From the NCBI RefSeq assembly GCF_014595885.1, contig NZ_JABUKC010000001.1, positions 558,001 through 622,000 on the forward strand: DNA of 64,000 nt, written 5' to 3'. Positions within the stretch are counted from its first letter, which is position 1. Each line of letters begins with the position of its first letter. The notes under the pieces were generated by a model. It was given only the letters and a program-made list of their open reading frames with translations, did not search any database and was not told the DNA's origin. Both the position numbers and the translations under genes were made by a program. This DNA comes from Microcella alkalica (GTDB lineage Bacteria > Actinomycetota > Actinomycetes > Actinomycetales > Microbacteriaceae). Below, piece after piece: positions 9,860-18,553 of this stretch.

Positions 9860-11598
9860 GACAGCTCCCGCCCCTGCGTCTCGACGGCCGCTGTCGCGGA
9901 GGTGACCGCCTCGGCCCGCAGCTCGCGCCGCAGGATCTTCCCGATCGGGCTCTTGGGCAGCTCGTCGACGAAGCGCACCGACTTCGGCACCTTGTAGGCG
10001 GCGAGGCCCTCGCGGCAGTGGGCGAGCACCGCCTCCTCCGTGGGCGGCGCGCCGCTCGGCACGATGTAGGCGCGCACGCTCTCGCCGGTGCGCTCGTCGG
10101 GCAGCCCGATGACGCCGACCTCGAGCACGCCGGGCAGGGCGGCGATGTGCTCTTCGACCTCATTGGGGTACACGTTGAAGCCGCTGACGAGGATCATGTC
10201 CTTCTTGCGGTCGACGATCGTGAAGTAGCCGTCCGCGTCCATCTCGGCGATGTCGCCGGTGCGGAACCAGCCGTCGACGATGCTCTCGGCGGTGTCGGCC
10301 GCTCGGTTCCAGTAGCCGAGCATGATCTGCGGGCCGCGCGCGGCGAGCTCGCCGGGGGTGCCCACGGGCACCTCGGCACCGGCGTCGTCGATGCAGCGCA
10401 GCTCGGTGGAGGGCACGGGGATGCCGATCGAGCCATCGCGCGCTCCGGCGCCGAGCGGGTTGAAGCTCAGCACGGGGGAGGTCTCGGTGAGGCCGTAGCC
10501 CTCGACGATCGGCGAGCCGGTGACGCGGCGCCACTCGGCGGCGACGGCGTCGTGCAGCGCCATGCCGCCCGCGGCGGCGCCCTGCAGGTGGCGGGGCGGG
10601 CTGTCGAGGAACCACCGCTCGTTGAGCAGGGCGTTGAAGAGCGTGTTGACGCCGCTGAGCCACGTGATGCGGTAGTTCTCGAAGGCGCGCTTGAGGTTGC
10701 TCGGCGGCCTCGGCGAGGGCACGAGGATGTTGCGGGCGCCGACGTGGAAGAAACCGAGCAGGTTCACGGTGAAGGCGAACACGTGGTACAGCGGCCGGGC
10801 GGTCAGCACCGTCTCCTTGCCGGGGCGGATGCCGTCGCCGAGCATCTGGATCATCTGCACCGTGTTGCTCACGAGGTTGCGGTGGCTCAGCATCGCGCCC
10901 TTCGCGACGCCGGTCGTGCCGCCGGTGTACTGCAGCGCGGCGAGCGAGTCGGGGCCGAGCCCGTCGAGGTAGTCGGCGACGTCGTGGCCGCGCCGCTCGT
11001 CGGCGCCCGCCGCGAGCGCTGCGCCGAGCGGCACGTGCGGCACGGTGATGGGCGGCAGCGAGCGGTTCCACCACCTCTGCACCATGCGGATGACGCCGGC
11101 GATGACGGGCGGGAAGAACTCGGTGATGCGCACCGTCACGACAGTCTCGATGCTCGTCTGGGGCAGCACCTCCGGCAGGCGGTCGGCGAACATGTCGATG
11201 ATGACGAGCACCGTGGCGCCGGAGTCGGTGAACTGGTGCACCATCTCGCGCGGGGTGTACAGCGGATTGGTGTTGACGAGCACGCAACCGGCCTTGAGCA
11301 CGCCGAAGGCGACCACGGGGTAGCTGAGGCAGTTGGGCATCTGCACGGCGACGCGGTCGCCCTGCTGCAGCCCGAGCACGTCGCGCAGGTACGAGGCGAA
11401 GTCGTCGGAGAGCTCGTCGACGCGCTCGAAGCTCAGCGAGCCGTTCATGCCGTTGGGCATGCACTGGGTGAAGGCCGTCGTGCCGGCGTAGGTGGTGGCC
11501 GCGCGGCGCAGCATCGCGGGCAGGTGCGCTTCGAGGTGCGCGGGCAGCTCGGGCGCGACGCCGTCGGGGTAGTGGGCGATCCAGGGGCGTTCGGTCAT
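9856..11598 (-). CDS. fadD: Long-chain fatty acid-CoA ligase type enzyme
   Basis: 580 aa ANL-superfamily ligase that adenylates a carboxylic acid and transfers it to CoA. The P-loop YTGGTTGVAKGAM, the GYGLTETSP motif, DGWFRTGDIAEMD and the hinge DRKKDMILVSGFNVYPNE are all present in order, and the C-terminal KSPIGKILRREL holds the catalytic Lys. The start is ATG with only a weak GAAAGA site. FadD by overall similarity, but acid chain length cannot be read from sequence. Coupled downstream to the BASS transporter. Confidence 0.88.
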   Translation of the reverse strand: MTERPWIAHYPDGVAPELPAHLEAHLPAMLRRAATTYAGTTAFTQCMPNGMNGSLSFERVDELSDDFASYLRDVLGLQQGDRVAVQMPNCLSYPVVAFGVLKAGCVLVNTNPLYTPREMVHQFTDSGATVLVIIDMFADRLPEVLPQTSIETVVTVRITEFFPPVIAGVIRMVQRWWNRSLPPITVPHVPLGAALAAGADERRGHDVADYLDGLGPDSLAALQYTGGTTGVAKGAMLSHRNLVSNTVQMIQMLGDGIRPGKETVLTARPLYHVFAFTVNLLGFFHVGARNILVPSPRPPSNLKRAFENYRITWLSGVNTLFNALLNERWFLDSPPRHLQGAAAGGMALHDAVAAEWRRVTGSPIVEGYGLTETSPVLSFNPLGAGARDGSIGIPVPSTELRCIDDAGAEVPVGTPGELAARGPQIMLGYWNRAADTAESIVDGWFRTGDIAEMDADGYFTIVDRKKDMILVSGFNVYPNEVEEHIAALPGVLEVGVIGLPDERTGESVRAYIVPSGAPPTEEAVLAHCREGLAAYKVPKSVRFVDELPKSPIGKILRRELRAEAVTSATAAVETQGRELS

Positions 11599-11626
11599 CG
11601 TCGATCTTTCGCCGAGTGGGTCACCG

Positions 11627-11665
11627 CCCCGTCATCGTCGACGGGGGGCCGTGCGCCCGATGGTA
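11627..11665 (-). promoter_or_regulatory. fadD promoter and leader hairpin
   Basis: Just after the rmuC stop, the minus strand has TACCAT (complement of 11660-11665), a plausible -10 for fadD. The resulting leader contains a perfect 7-bp dyad CCCCGTC/GACGGGG (11627-11633 and 11640-11646) with a 6-base loop. It could be a weak rmuC terminator or a leader structure. No T-run follows. Confidence 0.35.
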
Positions 11666-11669
11666 GCCG

Positions 11670-12995
11670 TCAGGCCGCCGGCTCTGAACCCTCTTCGCTT
11701 ATGGATCCGCTGATGATCGACTCGGTGAGCTCCGGCGCCGTGAGCTGCTTCGGCTGCTCATCGATCGTGCGGGGAGCCGCGATGACCTTGCTCTCGTCGA
11801 GGCCGTCGAGCCGTCGCGCGGTCACGAGCACGCGGCTCTCGAGCGAGCTCGCGAACTGGTTGTAGGCCTTGACGCTGCGCTCGATCGCGCCGCCGAGGGC
11901 GTCGGCGTGCTCGGCGAGCTTCGCCACGCGCGTGTAGAGCTCCTTCGAGAGGTCGAACAGCAGCTTCGCCTCGTCGGTCAGCACCTCCTGCTGCCAGGTG
12001 AAGGCCACCGTCTTCAGCACCGCCCAGAAGCTCACCGGGCTCGCGAGCGCGATGCGCTTGGAGAATGCGTACTCCAGCAGGGTCGGATCCTTCTCCAGCG
12101 CCGCCGCCAGCAGCGGCTCGTTGGGGATGAACGCGATCGTGAACTCGGGGCTCGCCTCGAGACCCGTGAAGTAGTGCTTGGCGGCGAGGGCGTCGACGTG
12201 CGCCTTGATGCGCTTGGCGTGCTCGGCGAGCAGCGCCGAGCGCCGGGCTTCCTCCTCGCCCGTCGCGGTCGCCGGGATCGCGCTGGCCTCGATGTAGCTG
12301 TTGTAGGGCACCTTCGCGTCGACCGCGATCGACTTGCCGCCCGGCAGGCGCAGCACCATGTCGGGGCGGCGCGCGGCGCCGTCGGCCTCGATCGATTCCT
12401 GCAGGAAGAAGTCGACCCGGTTCAGCAGCCCGGCCGACTCCACGAGCGTGCGCAGCTGGGTCTCCCCCCACACACCGCGCGTGGCGTTGTTGCGCAACGC
12501 GCTCGCGAGCGATTCGGCCGTCGCGCGCAGGCGCTCCTCCGCCTCCGTCGCCTGACGCAGCTGCTGCGAGAGCTCGCCGTGCTGCTGACTGCGCTGCGTC
12601 TCGAGCTCGGTGACCTTCGCCTGCATGCTGCGCAGCATCTCCTGTACGGGGGTCAGCTGCTGCAGCACGCGGCTCTCGGCTCGCTCGCGCTCCGCCTGCG
12701 CCTGCTGCTCGACGCGCTGGCGGTCGAGCAGCTCGCGGTACTGCTCCTGCTGCTGTGCCAGCTGCTCGCGCAGCGCGCTCGCCGTCGCCTGCAGGCCCGA
12801 GAGCTCGGCGGTGAGGGCGGCGCGGTGCGCGGCTTCCTCCGCCCGCACCTCGGCGAGCAGCGCCTGGTGCCGCGCTTCGACGACCGCCGGGTCCTCCGTC
12901 GTGGGGCGCGCGCGCCGAGCCACGAGCAGCCCGACGGCGAGACCGAGCAGCAGGCCGAGGAGCGCGCCGACGAGGAGGGGGAGCAGGAAGTCCAT
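11670..12995 (-). CDS. rmuC: DNA recombination protein RmuC
   Basis: 441 aa. An N-terminal membrane anchor (residues ~3-25) is followed by a long Gln/Glu/Ala-rich coiled coil (~40-170) and the RmuC nuclease-like core, with VWGETQLRTLVE, PGGKSIAVDAKVPYNSYIEA and FIPNEPLLAAAL motifs. RmuC limits DNA inversions and is thought to be a nuclease of the PD-(D/E)XK type. I chose the ATG giving MDFLLPLL because a CACACT box lies 7 nt upstream; an in-frame ATG at 13025 adds 10 residues. Divergent from the LysR gene. Confidence 0.88.
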   Translation of the reverse strand: MDFLLPLLVGALLGLLLGLAVGLLVARRARPTTEDPAVVEARHQALLAEVRAEEAAHRAALTAELSGLQATASALREQLAQQQEQYRELLDRQRVEQQAQAERERAESRVLQQLTPVQEMLRSMQAKVTELETQRSQQHGELSQQLRQATEAEERLRATAESLASALRNNATRGVWGETQLRTLVESAGLLNRVDFFLQESIEADGAARRPDMVLRLPGGKSIAVDAKVPYNSYIEASAIPATATGEEEARRSALLAEHAKRIKAHVDALAAKHYFTGLEASPEFTIAFIPNEPLLAAALEKDPTLLEYAFSKRIALASPVSFWAVLKTVAFTWQQEVLTDEAKLLFDLSKELYTRVAKLAEHADALGGAIERSVKAYNQFASSLESRVLVTARRLDGLDESKVIAAPRTIDEQPKQLTAPELTESIISGSISEEGSEPAA

Positions 12996-13056
12996 AGCCA
13001 GCAGTGTGGCAGGGGCATCCGACATCGACGCCGTCGCCGGGTCGTAGGGTGAGCGC
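12996..13056. promoter_or_regulatory. Divergent rmuC/lysR leaderless promoters
   Basis: Only 61 bp separate the two starts. For lysR, TAGGGT (13045-13050) sits 6 nt before ATG. For rmuC, CACACT on the minus strand (complement of 13003-13008) sits 7 nt before ATG. Both fit -10 boxes with transcription starting at or next to the start codon. Confidence 0.5.
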
Positions 13057-13968
13057 ATGGCCGCGCCCCGCCCGCACGACGTCAGCACCGACGACGTGCG
13101 CTACCTCATCGCGGTCGCGCGGGTCGGGCGGCTGACCTCCGCCGCGGCGCTGCTCGGCGTCGATCACACGACCGTGCGGCGGCGCATCGACCGGCTGGAG
13201 GCCGCGCTCGCGGCCCGGCTGCTCGACCGCGGCGCCGACGGGTGGGAGCTCACCGCGATCGGCCGCGAGGTGGTCGAGCGGGCATCCGCGCTCGAGGGCA
13301 TCGTCGAGCAGGTCGTCGCGGCGGCCGCGGGTGACGCCTCCGTGCGCGGCACCGTGCGCGTCGCGGCCCCCGACGGTTTCGGCGCGGTGTTCGTGGCGCC
13401 GGCCCTCGCGCGGGTGCGGGCCGAGCATCCGGGCGTCGCGCTCGAGCTCGTCACCTCGACCCGCCCGCTGAGCCTGCGCGGCTCGGGGTTCGACCTCGCG
13501 GTGACGATCGGCGCGGCGGGCGGTGCGCGCGTGCAGTCGGAGCCGCTCGCCGAGTACGCGCTGCGCCTCTACGCCTCGCCCGACTACCTCGCCGCCCGAC
13601 CGCCCGTGCGCGCGCTGGCCGACCTCGAGGGCCATGACCTGGTGTTCTACGTGGATGCCCTGCTCACGGTGCGCGAGCTCGACCTCGCCCCCGTGCTCGG
13701 CGGCATGCGCCTCGGCCTCGGCTCGACGAGCGTGTTCGCGCAGGTCGAGGCGACCGCGGCGGGCGCGGGCATCGGCCTGCTGCACGCCTTCATGGGTGAG
13801 GGGGATTCCCGGCTCGTGCCCGTGCTGCCCGAGCTGGTCGACTTCCGGCTCCGGTTCACGCTGTCGACGCGGCCGGAGAGCCCCGCGGTCGATGCCGTGC
13901 GCCTCGTGCGCGAGGCGCTGCACGAGGAGGTCGCGCGTCGGCGCGACGAGCTCGTGCCCCGACGCTGA
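13057..13968 (+). CDS. LysR-family transcriptional regulator
   Basis: 303 aa. The N-terminal winged helix-turn-helix (residues ~12-70, LTSAAALLGVDHTTVRRRIDRLEA) is followed by a substrate-binding domain (FDLAVTIG, LRLYASPDYLA). The target is probably the co-directional mmsA gene 110 bp downstream, because the gap holds two dyads. The start codon follows a TAGGGT box by 6 nt. Ligand unknown; by context a propanoate, valine or inositol breakdown intermediate is possible. Confidence 0.88.
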   Translation: MAAPRPHDVSTDDVRYLIAVARVGRLTSAAALLGVDHTTVRRRIDRLEAALAARLLDRGADGWELTAIGREVVERASALEGIVEQVVAAAAGDASVRGTVRVAAPDGFGAVFVAPALARVRAEHPGVALELVTSTRPLSLRGSGFDLAVTIGAAGGARVQSEPLAEYALRLYASPDYLAARPPVRALADLEGHDLVFYVDALLTVRELDLAPVLGGMRLGLGSTSVFAQVEATAAGAGIGLLHAFMGEGDSRLVPVLPELVDFRLRFTLSTRPESPAVDAVRLVREALHEEVARRRDELVPRR

Positions 13969-13970
13969 GG

Positions 13971-14040
13971 CGATGTGCGTTTCCGCACATCGAGTGTGCG
14001 TGCTTGGTGCTTGATCGCAGATGCGACGCGCGCGCACACT
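13971..14040. promoter_or_regulatory. Two nested dyads between lysR and mmsA
   Basis: The first is a perfect 9-bp inverted repeat CGATGTGCG/CGCACATCG (13971-13979, 13984-13992) with a 4-base loop; it could be the lysR terminator or an operator. The second is AGTGTGCGTGC (13993-14003) against GCGCGCACACT (14030-14040), matching at 10 of 11 positions across a 26-bp gap. Both share the GTGTGCG/GATGTGCG core. The position just upstream of mmsA fits LysR recognition and activation sites. Confidence 0.55.
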
Positions 14041-14078
14041 GAGATCACCTTCCCTTCCCTCTCGACAGGAGCACCACC

Positions 14079-15566
14079 ATGTCGCTCGTGCAGCACTGGG
14101 TCGACGGCGCCACGTTCGCCGGAGCATCCACTCGCACCGCCCCCGTCTACAACCCGGCCACCGGTGCCGTGCAGCGCGAGGTCGCGCTCGCCACGACCGA
14201 CGACGTCGCGGCCGCCGTCGCCGCCGCCAAGAAGGCGCTGCCCGGCTGGGCCGGCATGTCGCTCGCGAAGCGCCAGCAGCTGCTGTTCGCCTTCCGCGAG
14301 GTCATCAACGCCCGCAAGGAGGAGCTCGCGGCGATCCTGACCGCCGAGCACGGCAAGGTCACCTCCGACGCGCTCGGCGAGATCGCGCGCGGCCTCGAGG
14401 TCGTCGAGCTCGCCACCTCGCTGCCGCAGCTGCTCAAGGGCGAGTACAGCGAGAACGTCTCCACCGGTGTCGACGTGTACTCGATCAAGCAGCCCGTCGG
14501 CGTCGTGGGCATCATCAGCCCCTTCAACTTCCCGGCGATGGTGCCGCTGTGGTTCTTCCCGATGGCGATCGCCGCGGGCAACACCGTCGTGCTGAAGCCC
14601 TCGGAGAAGGACCCGTCGGCGTCGATCTGGCTCGCCGAGCGCTTCCAGGAGGTCGGCCTGCCCGACGGCGTGCTCAACGTCGTCAACGGCGACAAGGAGA
14701 GCGTCGACGCCCTGCTCGACCACCCCGACGTCGCGGCGATCAGCTTCGTCGGCTCGACGCCCATCGCGAAGTACATCTACGAGCGCGGCACCGCCAACGG
14801 CAAGCGAGTGCAGGCCCTCGGCGGCGCGAAGAATCACATGCTGGTGCTGCCCGACGCCGACCTCGACCTCGTCGCCGATTCGGCCGTCAACGCCGGCTTC
14901 GGTTCGGCCGGCGAGCGCTGCATGGCGATCTCGGTCGTCGTCGCCGTCGAGCCGGTCGCCGACGAGCTCATCGGCAAGATCACCGAGCGCATGAGCGGCC
15001 TGAAGGTCGGCGACGGCACGCGCAACTGCGACATGGGCCCGCTCATCACGAAGGAGCACCGCGACAAGGTCGCCGGCTACCTCGACGTCGCGACGGCCGA
15101 CGGCGCGTCGATCGTCGTGGACGGCCGCGGCGTCGAGGTCGACGGCGAGGCGAACGGCTTCTGGCTCGGCCCGACCCTCATCGACCGCGTGCCGACCACC
15201 TCGCGCGTCTACACGGAGGAGATCTTCGGCCCCGTGCTCTCGATCGTGCGCGTGAAGAGCTACGAGGAGGGCCTGGCCCTCATCAACGGCTCGCAGTACG
15301 GCAACGGCACCGCGATCTTCACCAACGACGGCGGCGCCGCCCGCCGCTTCCAGAACGAGGTGACCGTCGGCATGGTCGGCATCAACGTGCCGATCCCCGT
15401 GCCGGTCGGCTACTTCTCGTTCGGCGGCTGGAAGGACTCGCTGTTCGGCGACACGAAGGCCTACGGCACGCAGGCGATGCACTTCTTCACGCGCGAGAAG
15501 GCCATCACCTCGCGCTGGCTCGACCCGAGCCACGGCGGCATCAACCTGGGGTTCCCGCAGAACTGA
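14079..15566 (+). CDS. mmsA: CoA-acylating methylmalonate-semialdehyde dehydrogenase
   Basis: 495 aa. Converts methylmalonate or malonate semialdehyde to propionyl- or acetyl-CoA with NAD+, in valine, inositol and beta-alanine breakdown. The catalytic Cys281 lies in AGERCMAIS. ISPFNFPAMVP, GSTPIAKYIY and the MmsA-specific end GINVPIPVPVGYFSFGGWK set it apart from ordinary aldehyde dehydrogenases. AGGAG lies 7 nt before ATG. It follows the LysR gene and ends in a strong hairpin, so it appears monocistronic. Confidence 0.93.
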   Translation: MSLVQHWVDGATFAGASTRTAPVYNPATGAVQREVALATTDDVAAAVAAAKKALPGWAGMSLAKRQQLLFAFREVINARKEELAAILTAEHGKVTSDALGEIARGLEVVELATSLPQLLKGEYSENVSTGVDVYSIKQPVGVVGIISPFNFPAMVPLWFFPMAIAAGNTVVLKPSEKDPSASIWLAERFQEVGLPDGVLNVVNGDKESVDALLDHPDVAAISFVGSTPIAKYIYERGTANGKRVQALGGAKNHMLVLPDADLDLVADSAVNAGFGSAGERCMAISVVVAVEPVADELIGKITERMSGLKVGDGTRNCDMGPLITKEHRDKVAGYLDVATADGASIVVDGRGVEVDGEANGFWLGPTLIDRVPTTSRVYTEEIFGPVLSIVRVKSYEEGLALINGSQYGNGTAIFTNDGGAARRFQNEVTVGMVGINVPIPVPVGYFSFGGWKDSLFGDTKAYGTQAMHFFTREKAITSRWLDPSHGGINLGFPQN

Positions 15567-15603
15567 TCGGTGCCCTCCCGGGCGAGACCCCGGGGGCGGA
15601 TGC

Positions 15604-15629
15604 GGGGCTCGCGCTGCGGCGCGAGCCCC
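15604..15629 (+). terminator. Terminator-like hairpin after mmsA
   Basis: Perfect 11-bp inverted repeat GGGGCTCGCGC/GCGCGAGCCCC around TGCG, 38 bp after the mmsA stop. There is no T-run, which is common for actinobacterial terminators. Confidence 0.6.
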
Positions 15630-15648
15630 GTTCCGGTGTCGCGGCGCA

Positions 15649-15668
15649 TGACGTCGTGTGACGTCGTG
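15649..15668 (+). repeat. Tandem 10-mer upstream of the OsmC gene
   Basis: TGACGTCGTG occurs twice head to tail, followed by CGACG and more TGACG/GTGACG words up to 15714. It lies between the mmsA hairpin and the OsmC promoter, so it could be a binding array. No regulator is identified. Confidence 0.4.
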
Positions 15669-15745
15669 CGACGCAGCATGACCGAGCGTTGCGCGACGTG
15701 ACGAGCCCGCGTGACGCGCGCCGAGCATCCGCCTAGCGTGCCCGC

Positions 15746-16297
15746 ATGAGCCTTCTCACCGCACCCGCCGTTCCCGACACCGCCGCCGACGAGCGCGCCG
15801 CGCGCCTCACCGAGGCCGCCGCCGCATGGGGCGAGCGCATCGCGCAGAACCCCGCCTCTGCCCAGCTGACCTACCGCGTCTCGGGCGCGGGCGAGGGCTC
15901 GGTCGCCACGACGATCCGCGCCGGCAGGCACGAGTTCGTCGTCGACGAGCCGGCCGCCCTCGCGGGCGACGACGTCGCCGCGAGCCCCGTCGAGTACGCG
16001 CTCGGCGCGCTCATCTCGTGCCAGGTCGTCGTCTACCGCCTCTACGCGCAGGCGCTCGGCATCGTCGTCGACGAGATCGACGTGCAGGCCGAGGGCGACC
16101 TGGATGCTCGGCGCCTGTTCGGCATCGACGAGTCGGTGCGCGCCGGGTTCAGCGACATCCGCCTCGTCATCACCCTCACCGGCCCCGAGTCGGAGGAGCG
16201 CTACCAGGAGCTCCGCGCCGCCGTCGACGCGCACTGCCCCGTGCTCGACCTCTTCGCCAACCCCACGCCCGTGAGCTCGGTCGTGCGCAAGGGCTGA
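15746..16297 (+). CDS. OsmC/Ohr-family peroxide-handling protein
   Basis: 183 aa. The two reactive-cysteine contexts of the family are present: GALISCQVVVYRLYA and AHCPVLDLF. Family proteins reduce organic hydroperoxides with two thiols. The sequence is closer to the general OsmC/YhfA group than to Ohr. ATG lies 6 nt after TAGCGT (15734-15739), so leaderless transcription is likely. The upstream region carries a tandem repeat. Confidence 0.85.
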   Translation: MSLLTAPAVPDTAADERAARLTEAAAAWGERIAQNPASAQLTYRVSGAGEGSVATTIRAGRHEFVVDEPAALAGDDVAASPVEYALGALISCQVVVYRLYAQALGIVVDEIDVQAEGDLDARRLFGIDESVRAGFSDIRLVITLTGPESEERYQELRAAVDAHCPVLDLFANPTPVSSVVRKG

Positions 16298-16385
16298 GCC
16301 TGCGCTCGCGACGTCTCGCGCCCACCGCCAGCCGCCGCTGTCAACGCCCTCACGGCGTCGACGGCGGCGGCTTACGTTCTCGGCC

Positions 16386-16793
16386 ATGAACGACACGCAG
16401 ACCACCACCGTCATCATCGTCGTCATCGTCGTGCTGCTGCTCGTCGCGGCGATCGCGGTCGTCGTCGCCCGCCGCGGCAAGGCCCAGCGGCAGGAGCAGG
16501 AGCGCCGCCGCGCCGACGAGCTGCGCCAGCAGGCCGAGCGCGACCGCCTCACGGCCGCCGACCGCGAGGCGCGCGCCGCGCAGGCGCAGGCCGAGGCGCA
16601 GCGGGCCGAGGTCGAGGCCCAGCGCCTGCGGCAGGAGGCCGACGAGCACGCCCGGTCAGCGCAGCAGGTGCACCACCGCGCCGACGAGCGGCTCGGCGAG
16701 GCGCACAAGCTCACCGGCGATCGCGGGCGCCCCCTCGACTCGAACGACATCGACGGCGCCCATGCGCGCCGCGACGGCGACGCTCGGCGCTAG
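16386..16793 (+). CDS. Small single-pass membrane protein with coiled coil
   Basis: 135 aa. One strong hydrophobic helix (residues ~8-28, rich in Val and Ile) is followed by ~85 residues of Gln/Arg/Glu/Ala heptad-like sequence (repeats such as AQAQAEAQRAEVEAQ) and a polar tail. ATG lies 7 nt after TACGTT (16373-16378). I do not recognise a function; topology suggests a membrane-anchored cytoplasmic coiled coil. Confidence 0.7.
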   Translation: MNDTQTTTVIIVVIVVLLLVAAIAVVVARRGKAQRQEQERRRADELRQQAERDRLTAADREARAAQAQAEAQRAEVEAQRLRQEADEHARSAQQVHHRADERLGEAHKLTGDRGRPLDSNDIDGAHARRDGDARR

Positions 16794-16803
16794 GCGCTCG
16801 GCA

Positions 16804-17418
16804 CTAGGCGAGTGCGGCGGGGCGGCGCTCGGCGGCGAGCTCGTCGGCCGCCGCGCCGATCGCGCCGATGCTCGCCCCCGTGATGCGGGCGAGCTCGTCG
16901 ACGTCGGCAGCGTCGTGCCGCTTCGCCGCGTGCACGACGATCGCGGCACAGGCCTGCGCGTCGGCGAGCGCGTCGTGGTGCTGGAAGTCTTCGAAGCCCG
17001 CCGCCATTGCGGCCACCGGCAGGCGGTACGAGTCGAGGTGGTAGGTGCGGCGCGCCACCCGCAGGCTGCACAGGTAGCGCAGGCTCGGCACCTCGAGGAA
17101 GCTCGCCTCGGTCGCCGCGCGCAGCACGCCCATGTCGAACCCCGCGTTGTGGGCCACGAGCACGTCGCCGTCGACGAACTCGAGCAGGGCATCCAGCTGA
17201 TCGGCCCACAGGGGAGCGTCGGCGATGTCGGCAGCGGTGATGCCATGGATGCGCGTGTTCCACTCGAGCATGTGGTCGTAGCCGAGCGGCGGGCGGATGA
17301 ACCAGCTCGCCGCATCGACCGCGCGACCGTCGACGACCTTCACGAGCCCCACCGAGCAGGCCGAGGCCGCGTGGTTGTTGGCGGTCTCGAAGTCGATGGC
17401 GGTGAAGTTCAGCGGCAC
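16804..17418 (-). CDS. DnaQ-like 3'-5' exonuclease
   Basis: 204 aa DEDDh exonuclease. Exo I AIDFETAN begins at residue ~7, Exo II is VAHNAGFDMGVL, and Exo III is HDALADAQACA with its His. It resembles the epsilon-subunit proofreading fold but has no polymerase partner here, so repair or RNA trimming is equally possible. GTG start, with GGAGGG directly adjacent. The first 13 bases around the start are an inverted copy of those of the divergent EamA gene. Confidence 0.85.
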   Translation of the reverse strand: MPLNFTAIDFETANNHAASACSVGLVKVVDGRAVDAASWFIRPPLGYDHMLEWNTRIHGITAADIADAPLWADQLDALLEFVDGDVLVAHNAGFDMGVLRAATEASFLEVPSLRYLCSLRVARRTYHLDSYRLPVAAMAAGFEDFQHHDALADAQACAAIVVHAAKRHDAADVDELARITGASIGAIGAAADELAAERRPAALA

Positions 17419-17539
17419 CCCTCCAGGGTCGCACGGGGCTCCGACGGCGGGGGTGCGGCGCTCCGCGCGCGCCGCCGCGCGGATGCGCCGGCGCCCGCGT
17501 CATCGTTCGGGCCCGCACGGTTCTAGCCTGGAGGGGTGC
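17415..17539. promoter_or_regulatory. Divergent promoters with a 13-bp inverted repeat over both start codons
   Basis: GCACCCCTCCAGG (17415-17427) and CCTGGAGGGGTGC (17527-17539) are exact inverted copies. Both GTG start codons sit at the same place in the repeat, with GGAGGG touching the codon. On the plus side TAGCCT (17524-17529) is 6 nt before GTG; on the minus side the equivalent hexamer is GACCCT. The adjacent GGAGG is too close for normal Shine-Dalgarno use, which fits leaderless starts or a shared operator. Confidence 0.5.
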
Positions 17540-18531
17540 ACTCCCTCCGCCGCTTCGCGCCGCCCGTGCTGGCGCAGCTGTTCTGGGCCACCAACTTCAT
17601 CTTCGGCTCCCGGCTCATCCAGGAGTTCACGCCCCTCGAGCTGACCACCTACCGCTGGTTGGGCGCGCTGCCGCTGCTGCTGCTCATCGCGTGGTGGCTC
17701 GAGCGCCCCGACTGGCGGGCGGCGTGGCGCGAGTGGGGCTGGCACCTGCTGCAGGCGCTGCTCGGCATGGTCGGGTACACGCTCTTCCTCTACGCGGCGC
17801 TCGAGACGAGCTCGTCGGTGAACGCGGGCGTCATCAGCGCCATGAGCCCGGCGACGATCACGATCGCGGCGGTCATCCTGCTGGGCGAGCGCGTCACGCG
17901 CATCGGCGTCGCGGGCATCGCCCTGTCGATCGTGGGCGTGCTGCTCGTCGTGCTCGCGGGCCAGAGCGGAGCATCCGGCCTCGCGGTCAGCGTCGGTGAC
18001 CTGCTGCTCGTCGCCTCCGTGGTCGTCTGGACGGCCTACGTCATCGTCTCGCGCCGCCTGCGCACGCCGCCGATCACCGCGACGGCGGTGCAGGTCGCGC
18101 TGAGCGTCGCCGTGCTGCTGCCGGTGCTCGCGATCGTCGGCGCGCCCGCCGAGCCGACCGCCGCGGGATGGTTCGGCCTGGCGTGGATCATCGTCTTCCC
18201 GAGCGCGCTCGCCTACCTGCTGTGGAACATCGCCGCCGCGACCCTCGGTCCGGCGAAGACGGGCGTGTTCTTGAACCTGCTGCCGGTGTTCACGACGATC
18301 ATCGCGCTCGCGCTCGGCGACGTCGTGACGGTGTGGCAGATCGTCGGCGGCGTCATCGTGCTCGTGGGCGTGTACCTGGCGACGCGTCCGCCGCGGGTGC
18401 CCGCCGACCCGCCCCTCGTCGCCGACGGCGCGGCCGAGCCCGGGGCGACGCACACGGCGCCGATCGAGATCGTCGGCCACGGGCATCCTGCGACGGATGC
18501 TCGTGCCGAGGAGTCGCGGCGCGAGGAATAG
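17536..18531 (+). CDS. EamA/DMT-family transporter
   Basis: 331 aa with ten predicted membrane helices in two EamA repeats (residues ~10-145 and ~155-285), then a ~45-residue polar tail. FWATNFIFGSRLI and the second-repeat LGPAKTGVFLNLLPVFTTII are typical. Members export or import metabolites such as amino acids. The GTG start sits 6 nt after TAGCCT. It diverges from the exonuclease gene; substrate unknown. Confidence 0.85.
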   Translation: MHSLRRFAPPVLAQLFWATNFIFGSRLIQEFTPLELTTYRWLGALPLLLLIAWWLERPDWRAAWREWGWHLLQALLGMVGYTLFLYAALETSSSVNAGVISAMSPATITIAAVILLGERVTRIGVAGIALSIVGVLLVVLAGQSGASGLAVSVGDLLLVASVVVWTAYVIVSRRLRTPPITATAVQVALSVAVLLPVLAIVGAPAEPTAAGWFGLAWIIVFPSALAYLLWNIAAATLGPAKTGVFLNLLPVFTTIIALALGDVVTVWQIVGGVIVLVGVYLATRPPRVPADPPLVADGAAEPGATHTAPIEIVGHGHPATDARAEESRREE

Positions 18532-18553
18532 CCGCGCCGAAGCATGCGTTCGC

